Below the pieces are notes generated by a model. The model did not search any database. It was not told the DNA's origin and saw only the letters and a list, made by a program, of their open reading frames with translations. A DNA stretch of 64,000 nt. Origin: Brachyhypopomus gauderio. Taxonomy: Eukaryota; Chordata; Actinopteri; Gymnotiformes; Hypopomidae. Positions 58,821-64,000 of the stretch are shown here, piece by piece. The position numbers were made by a program, and so were the translations under genes. The stretch covers positions 62,001-126,000 of the forward strand of contig NW_027507071.1 of assembly GCF_052324685.1 (NCBI RefSeq), written 5' to 3'. How positions within the stretch are numbered: position 1 is the stretch's first letter; each line of letters begins with the position of its first letter.

Positions 58821-59496
58821 CTCTAAGGTTTACTTTTCCTGAGAAGCCCGGATGTTTCATCGCGGGTCTGAATCTGTATTTCTGAGTTTTGAATCATAGC
58901 GATTTGAATTTAAGGATCTAATTTTTTTTCATGTGAAAAATGCAAGTTGTAATATTGAAATTTATTTTTTTCCAACAGCAAATTTCACCATCTCGCAAGT
59001 TCAAAACATAAAAAAGCATTGTTAAAATTCAAATGTATGAATTACGCCATTAAATATTTCAAGTGTATTAAATGTAATGTAAATATAATACAAATATACA
59101 AAATTCAGATTCAAATATTTATGCTCCATATTTTTAGCTCCATATTCATCAGGTTATTGTAGCAGCCTGGCTGATTTGGTGTTTTGGTTAAAACATTTGG
59201 AAGTCGTGACATCGCGCGTGCTAAGCCACTTAGAATGTTTGGTTTTGAATGTTTGATTGGGAAGGTGGAATGTTTGGATTTCAGTTTCGATGCTGAAAAG
59301 CTCAAAACCGGTCGTATGAGATTTTGCTCTGCGATTTACAATCTAATGCGATTTTCTAATCTTCACTTTGAGAATGAGTTTTTACCCTCTGATAACTGAC
59401 CTGCCTGGGCAGGAACAGAACCACGTCATGGACACGCCAGATTTTACCACTCATGGTGAGAAAAAAATGTTCATATACTGTACATAACTTTATACT
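58821..59496. other. AT-rich, no gene
   Basis: Nothing beyond short frames of biased composition. Confidence 0.6.
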
Positions 59497-59849
59497 CAGG
59501 GTTGCCAACTCTCACGCATTGAGCGTGAGACACACACATTTGACCGTCTTCACACGCTCTCACGCCACACTTGCGATATCTCACGGCGAAAAAAAAAATC
59601 CAGTTTATTTATCTCTGATCTACATCTATGATTCAATTAGTTACTAGTTCGCTCTGGCGCCAACCACCGGCGATCGATATAATACTTAATTTGTGTCCAT
59701 TTTATCGATAGATCGCGATATAACACTTAATTTGTGTCCATTTTATGTTCACCCCCCGTCGACAACTTACGTTCGCCACCAATTTACACTAGCCACCTCC
59801 TCCAGGTTCAAATCTCACTCCAAGCGATCTTCAAAAGTTGGCAACCCTG
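59497..59849. mobile_element. GCCAACTCTCACGC-type MITE, copy 3 (complete)
   Basis: Begins CAGGGTTGCCAACTCTCACG and ends GTTGGCAACCCTG, with TATACT duplicated at 59491-59496 and 59850-59855. A CGATCGATAT segment followed by TAATACTTAATTTGTGTCC is duplicated internally. No coding capacity. Confidence 0.88.
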
Positions 59850-59973
59850 TATACTTCTATATAAGACAGTACATTTAGTGAACATTGCTTATGAGTATTG
59901 ATTTCCATAGGCTTATTTATATTAAAAATGTAATATACACATGTATGTAGTTTTCTAAGGTTTAGAAAAATAA

Positions 59974-60020
<47 letters not shown>

Positions 60021-60715
60021 TCTACTGGTGACTTTCAAGCTCTTTATTTCATGTGTACAGGACATTTTGATTATTATAATTAATGGAGCATGGGTTATTT
60101 CTTTGACTCAGCACAATTTTCATAAATCCCACCATGTTAACATTCTCCATGTTGCCATGGAAAATGCAAATACAAATAAACATTTTTAAAAAGAAACGGG
60201 TTTCATGACATGACATCACAAATTCTTATGCATTCTCCCCACATTCTAATGACATCACATGGCACCATAGCCCTTCTTATAATCACTTGTTCATAATCAC
60301 TTACAATAAGAATAAAGGAATATAAGAGGAATAAACTTCTTGAAGTCATGAGATCTGCACAGATTATAGTCACTTTCAGAAACAGAAAAAATGTGCTCCC
60401 ATGCCTTACAGATTTATTCAGCTGTTTTAGCTCTCAAGTGAAAAGCACAGCTATTCTGTAGCTTTGATTTGATGCACTTTATATCTTTTATGTCAAACGT
60501 TTTATTTAAATGTCTACATTTAATTTAAAATTTAATAATGTGTTTTCCTCTATAAATTTATTTCTAACATTTCATTATTGAATTTTTGTTCTATTTAAAT
60601 CAATTGTATTTAATTATTTGTGATAGCTTTTATCTCTATTTTTTTTCTTATAGACCTGATGATCTTATAGACTCATGCTTCCTCTGTGCCCTGGGTTGGT
60701 GTTTTGCATTTAAAA
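59850..60715. other. No gene recognised
   Basis: AT-rich apart from the TA microsatellite. Confidence 0.6.
59966..60017. repeat. TA dinucleotide repeat
   Basis: About 25 copies of TA. Confidence 0.95.
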
Positions 60716-61049
60716 CAGGGTTGCCAAATGACACACGCATTTGACCGTCTTCACTCGCTCTCACGCCACACTTCCGATTTCTCACGCAGTGGGTGGGTGG
60801 GGGGGTTGCGAACGTAAGTTGTCACCGGCCGGGGTGTAAAATGGACACAAATTAAGTATTATATCGCGATCGATCGCCAGTGGTTGGCACCAGAGCGAAC
60901 TAGTAACTCATTGAATCATAGATGTGAATCAGAGGTAAATAAACTAGATTTTTTTTCCGGCTTGAGAAATCGTATGTGTGGCGTGAGAGCGTGTGAAGAC
61001 GGTCTAATGCGTGTGTCTCACGCTCAATGCGTGAGAGTTGGCAACCCTG
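60716..61049. mobile_element. GCCAACTCTCACGC-type MITE, copy 4
   Basis: Begins CAGGGTTGCCAAATG and ends GAGAGTTGGCAACCCTG. It is in the opposite internal orientation to copy 3. No clear flanking duplication. Confidence 0.8.
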
Positions 61050-61061
61050 TGTATCTGCATG

Positions 61062-61202
61062 CACGGACGTAATTTGGGGGGGGAGGGGGGGTCATGTCAC
61101 CCCCACTTTTTCAAAAGCCAGTTTTGGACCCCCCCAGTTTTTACGGTTAAAACCAAATATTTAAATACCCCCCCCACTTTTTATTACAAAATTACGTCCA
61201 TG
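61062..61202. mobile_element. hAT-type MITE, 141 bp
   Basis: Ends CACGGACGTAATTTGG and AAAATTACGTCCATG are inverted, with TCTGCATG duplicated at 61054-61061 and 61203-61210. The interior is dominated by G-runs on the left and C-runs on the right. Confidence 0.9.
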
Positions 61203-61471
61203 TCTGCATGTACCTGTAACTAATTTCTCAACAGTGAACTGTACCAAAAAATGGTTGGAGTATCCAATTTGAGGGCATTTTACTGTTTGATTTTGAGTAA
61301 CAAAACAGGTTATCGTACAAGCTTGAGGCAGTAGACCTCAAGTAATAGTAGTAACAATGTGACCCCCCCCAGCCAGCATGTATGTTCTGTTTGTGTCATT
61401 CTGAGCAATTACCACAGGTGAGTTCTTGAAAAGTGCATCTAACTTCAACGATCTGATTCTATCTGGCAGGA

Positions 61472-63122
61472 ATGAATAGTGACCATGGAGAAGATAAGCC
61501 CAAGGAGACTGGTGAGTACTTTACCGTTTACTCCATGTTCCAGGTATGCACCGGTTCTGTGTCCTGCAAGCATTTCTGAAGCAACCGTGTCGCTGTACGA
61601 AAGCCGTAACGAATGCCTCTGTTTGTCCATGTAGTGGTGCTTGCCAGTGGCGATGGCATCCCTCTACCCCAGATGGTCCTGTTCCCAGCAGAACACCTCT
61701 GTTTAAATTGGAACCAGGTCCATCGTATTGGAGCAGGTCTACAGAACCTGGGCAACACGTGTTTTTTAAATTCTGCCCTTCAGTGTCTCTCCTACACTGC
61801 TCCTCTCGCCAACTACATGCTGTCCAGAGAGCATTCCAGAACATGTGAGTCACTCCCCATCCTTCTCCTGCTGCCACACATCTTGGTTCTAAAGTATTTA
61901 ACATATCCAACGTAGCCTGTTTTAGTTCTTGCATCATTATGTAATCAGCCTTATTTGAGCTGACTGCAAGTTGAACAAGAGTAAATTGTCTAACATTTCT
62001 AATATCACAAGAGAGGAGCAGAAATTAAGCTTGGTTGTCTAGACCAATGTTGGGTAAAGAATGGAGTGTCCACTGGTATGAGACAATATTTAGGGCTGTT
62101 CAATAAAAGGTGTTAACAGAGGTGTCAGCAGGCCTCTGTTTTGCATGAACCAGCAGGTGTCTTTGTTGGGAGCAGAGTGTGCTTCTTCCCATTGGCTGCA
62201 ACAGTTCATTCAGTATCTCGATCATCTCAGGATGATCTACACACAGTCCTTAATTTCACAATGTGTTCAGAGTTTCTATGTAATGCTGTAAGACAAAACG
62301 CAGATCTGATGAACATTTGCTATGATGTTTTGGGTTTATTGTATGTTTTCCCATCTGTTGAATGAAGTCTTTATCAACCAAGGGGTGCAGTTGTCCTTTG
62401 TACAAACTATTTAACATTATTGTGAGTTTGTCAATGTTATTTGCTTCCGTAAAGGTTTTCTAATTGATATACATAGAAAACATTTGGTTGGAAACATGCC
62501 TTTGTTAATTACCTGCTTATTAACTGCTTATTAACTTTCAAGATTATCTACTGGTATTTAGTGATACCATCTGTATATTTAATATGCCTTAATTCTGAGT
62601 CCTCTTTTTCCCCCGAAGGTCATGAACCTGGATTTTGCATGATGTGCATCATGGAGAATCACATCACCCAGGTGTTTGCCAATTCAGGAAAAGTCATTAA
62701 ACCCATCAGTGTGCTGAATGAACTAAAATGTGAGTATGCAAATGGTGATGGACAAAAGCAACAACATATTCCTTTGAGCACCATTAAATGTGAACATTTC
62801 TAATTGTGGTCCATCTCCTTTTCTTTTTCAAAGGTATTGCAAGTCATTTCTGTTTTGGGAGTCAAGAAGACGCTCATGAGTTCTTGCGGTACACAGTGGA
62901 CACTATGCAAGAGTCCTGCCTGTTTTGGAGCATGTATGTTTACTTGGACCACACCCTATATCATTGCTCAAGTTGCTAAATTATTGAAATTTTAGCATTC
63001 ATCTATTTCTTAGCATGTTTGTTGGATATCTGTGGGTCGCAGAATTGTTACTTGACTCTTCTTGCAGACAGATATTTAAAAATGTTACTTCTAGCAGGTG
63101 CAGCTGTGGCTGTTAGTCAGGT

Positions 63123-63175
<53 letters not shown>

Positions 63176-63929
63176 ATTATTTGGAGAGTAAATACGTGGA
63201 TCCAAGGGTCCTTTTTTGGCGTTTTTTGTGCTTTCCATTTCACTGACTGAAAAAAGAGCGGAGACTGGTGCTTGATACCGGTGTGAAGAAAATTGCTGAT
63301 GTATCCACCAGTTATTAAGATTGTCCTGTATCTAAATGAGGCCAGGTTGGTCTAAGAAAATAGAAGTAGTTCTGCATTTGTGCAGAAACTGCACAGGCAT
63401 ACAGGGTGGTTTACTCTCACCCCTCTCTTCCATACCACAGTCGACAGCTTGTTTATGTGTGGCTAACACGTTAGTCCACCAGCGCTCTGTATGTGGGCTG
63501 TGCGCTCTCTCCCAAGTTGCTTTGATGCGGTGCCAGCTGCTGCTTCTCAACATCTCTCCACTACTGGCCAGCCAGCAGCCTACATTCAGAACGAAGCGTT
63601 TGACTTTACCAGTTACGTGTGGAGATGAATCCATCAGGGAATCGCTGCGTCGTTCTAGTTTCTGGCAATTTTCACGTCAGACCTCATTTCTGTTCTGCTT
63701 TGTGCTTTTAGAAAGCGTTATTCAGAAAGGCGTTTAGATACACTTAAAGGTTGTACTCTTACAATTGCATGTTTGTTTATATTCTCTTTTTAATTTCTTG
63801 TTTTAGTTTCTATCTGAATAAATTACATTTTCTGCCTTGTCTGATGTTTTTATTTAATCAGACTGGACAGGGAAACACAGGCAACCACTCTGATCCATCA
63901 GATATTTGGAGGTTACCTGAGGTCAAGAT
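61472..63929 (+). CDS. usp42: Ubiquitin carboxyl-terminal hydrolase 42, 5' coding exons (partial)
   Basis: A cysteine protease that removes ubiquitin from nuclear substrates. Exons 61472-61511, 61635-61844, 62619-62729, 62834-62933 and 63862-63929 join in a single frame across GT/AG introns. The second exon reads [20 protein letters not shown] then [20 protein letters not shown], with the catalytic Cys in NTCF, and [14 protein letters not shown]. The third starts [19 protein letters not shown], the fourth has [16 protein letters not shown], and the fifth has [19 protein letters not shown]. This order and spacing match USP42 (closest paralogue USP36). The Met at 61472 lies right after an AG acceptor, so an untranslated or alternative N-terminal exon may lie upstream. 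The peptide before the domain is shorter than in the human protein. The gene continues past the window, and the catalytic His is not yet reached. Confidence 0.88.
61845..62618 (+). other. usp42 intron
   Basis: No coding signal or recognisable repeat beyond AT-rich sequence; GTGAGT donor and AG acceptor flank it. Confidence 0.7.
62934..63861 (+). other. usp42 intron with ATT microsatellite
   Basis: Bounded by a GTATGT donor and a TTTAATCAG acceptor. Contains the trinucleotide repeat at 63126-63172. The unrelated frames at 63332-63737 lack motifs. Confidence 0.7.
63126..63172. repeat. ATT trinucleotide repeat
   Basis: About 15 tandem copies of ATT/TTA within a usp42 intron. Confidence 0.95.
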
Positions 63930-64000
63930 GTGAGTTTGTCAGTCATACTTCATTCCAATTTGTGAACATCAAATGGTAAAATGGTATTTACTGTAAAATG

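Noticed and set aside
63332-63737. Frames within the last complete usp42 intron
   Set aside because: They lie between well-defined splice sites and show no USP or other motif.

Overview
The window is vertebrate nuclear DNA, almost certainly from a teleost fish. Evidence: spliced exons of the deubiquitinase gene usp42 at both ends, a Sleeping Beauty-like Tc1 element, a fish-type L2/CR1-like LINE whose 3' end carries a TAGA-type microsatellite, many hAT insertions with 8-bp target duplications, and THAP/Harbinger-like transposons. No prokaryotic genes, CRISPR arrays or rRNA were seen. All calls come from reading the sequence; family names rest on recalled motifs, not on a search.

Layout. (1) 1-4 kb: exons from the middle and C-terminal part of usp42 on the + strand, partly duplicated and frameshifted, split by an apparently intact Tc1 transposon (373-2019) with seemingly identical 226-bp inverted repeats. 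(2) 4-6.9 kb: no gene; one small hAT MITE and older hAT-like sequence. (3) 6.9-35 kb: a head-to-tail array of about six copies (A-F) of a 4.3-4.7 kb composite unit. Each full unit carries a broken transposase of the THAP/DDE type, an LTR-plus-gag fragment and the C-terminal end of a hAT transposase on the other strand. Unit C is split by a 4,851-bp element with about 990-bp inverted repeats and a 6-bp target duplication, itself carrying a hAT insertion. (4) 35-40 kb: decayed minus-strand exons of a SWIM-zinc-finger/YqaJ-nuclease gene, the natural partner of the array transposase, interrupted by a 5'-truncated L1-type insertion. (5) 40.5-44 kb: a LINE with an uninterrupted endonuclease/reverse-transcriptase ORF. 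(6) 45-46.3 kb: a pseudogene for an integrase-like DDE protein. (7) 47.7-53.4 kb: a second, much better preserved THAP transposon with a three-exon 496-aa transposase (+) and a five-exon SWIM/YqaJ gene (-) facing it. (8) 53.4-54.5 kb: minus-strand pseudogene exons of a HECT-like family common in fish. (9) 56-61.2 kb: a cluster of hAT and small non-autonomous elements. (10) 61.5-64 kb: the 5' coding exons of a clean usp42 copy with the catalytic cysteine region, running off the right edge.

Functionally, the only plausible host gene is usp42; its 3'-part exons lie left of its 5' exons, so the window holds either parts of two tandem copies or a misassembled locus. The rest is mobile DNA. The most notable system is the pairing, seen twice in convergent orientation, of a THAP-DDE transposase with a SWIM-zinc-finger/lambda-exonuclease-like (YqaJ) protein, as known for ISL2EU-type eukaryotic transposons, and the tandem amplification of only the transposase half of one of them.
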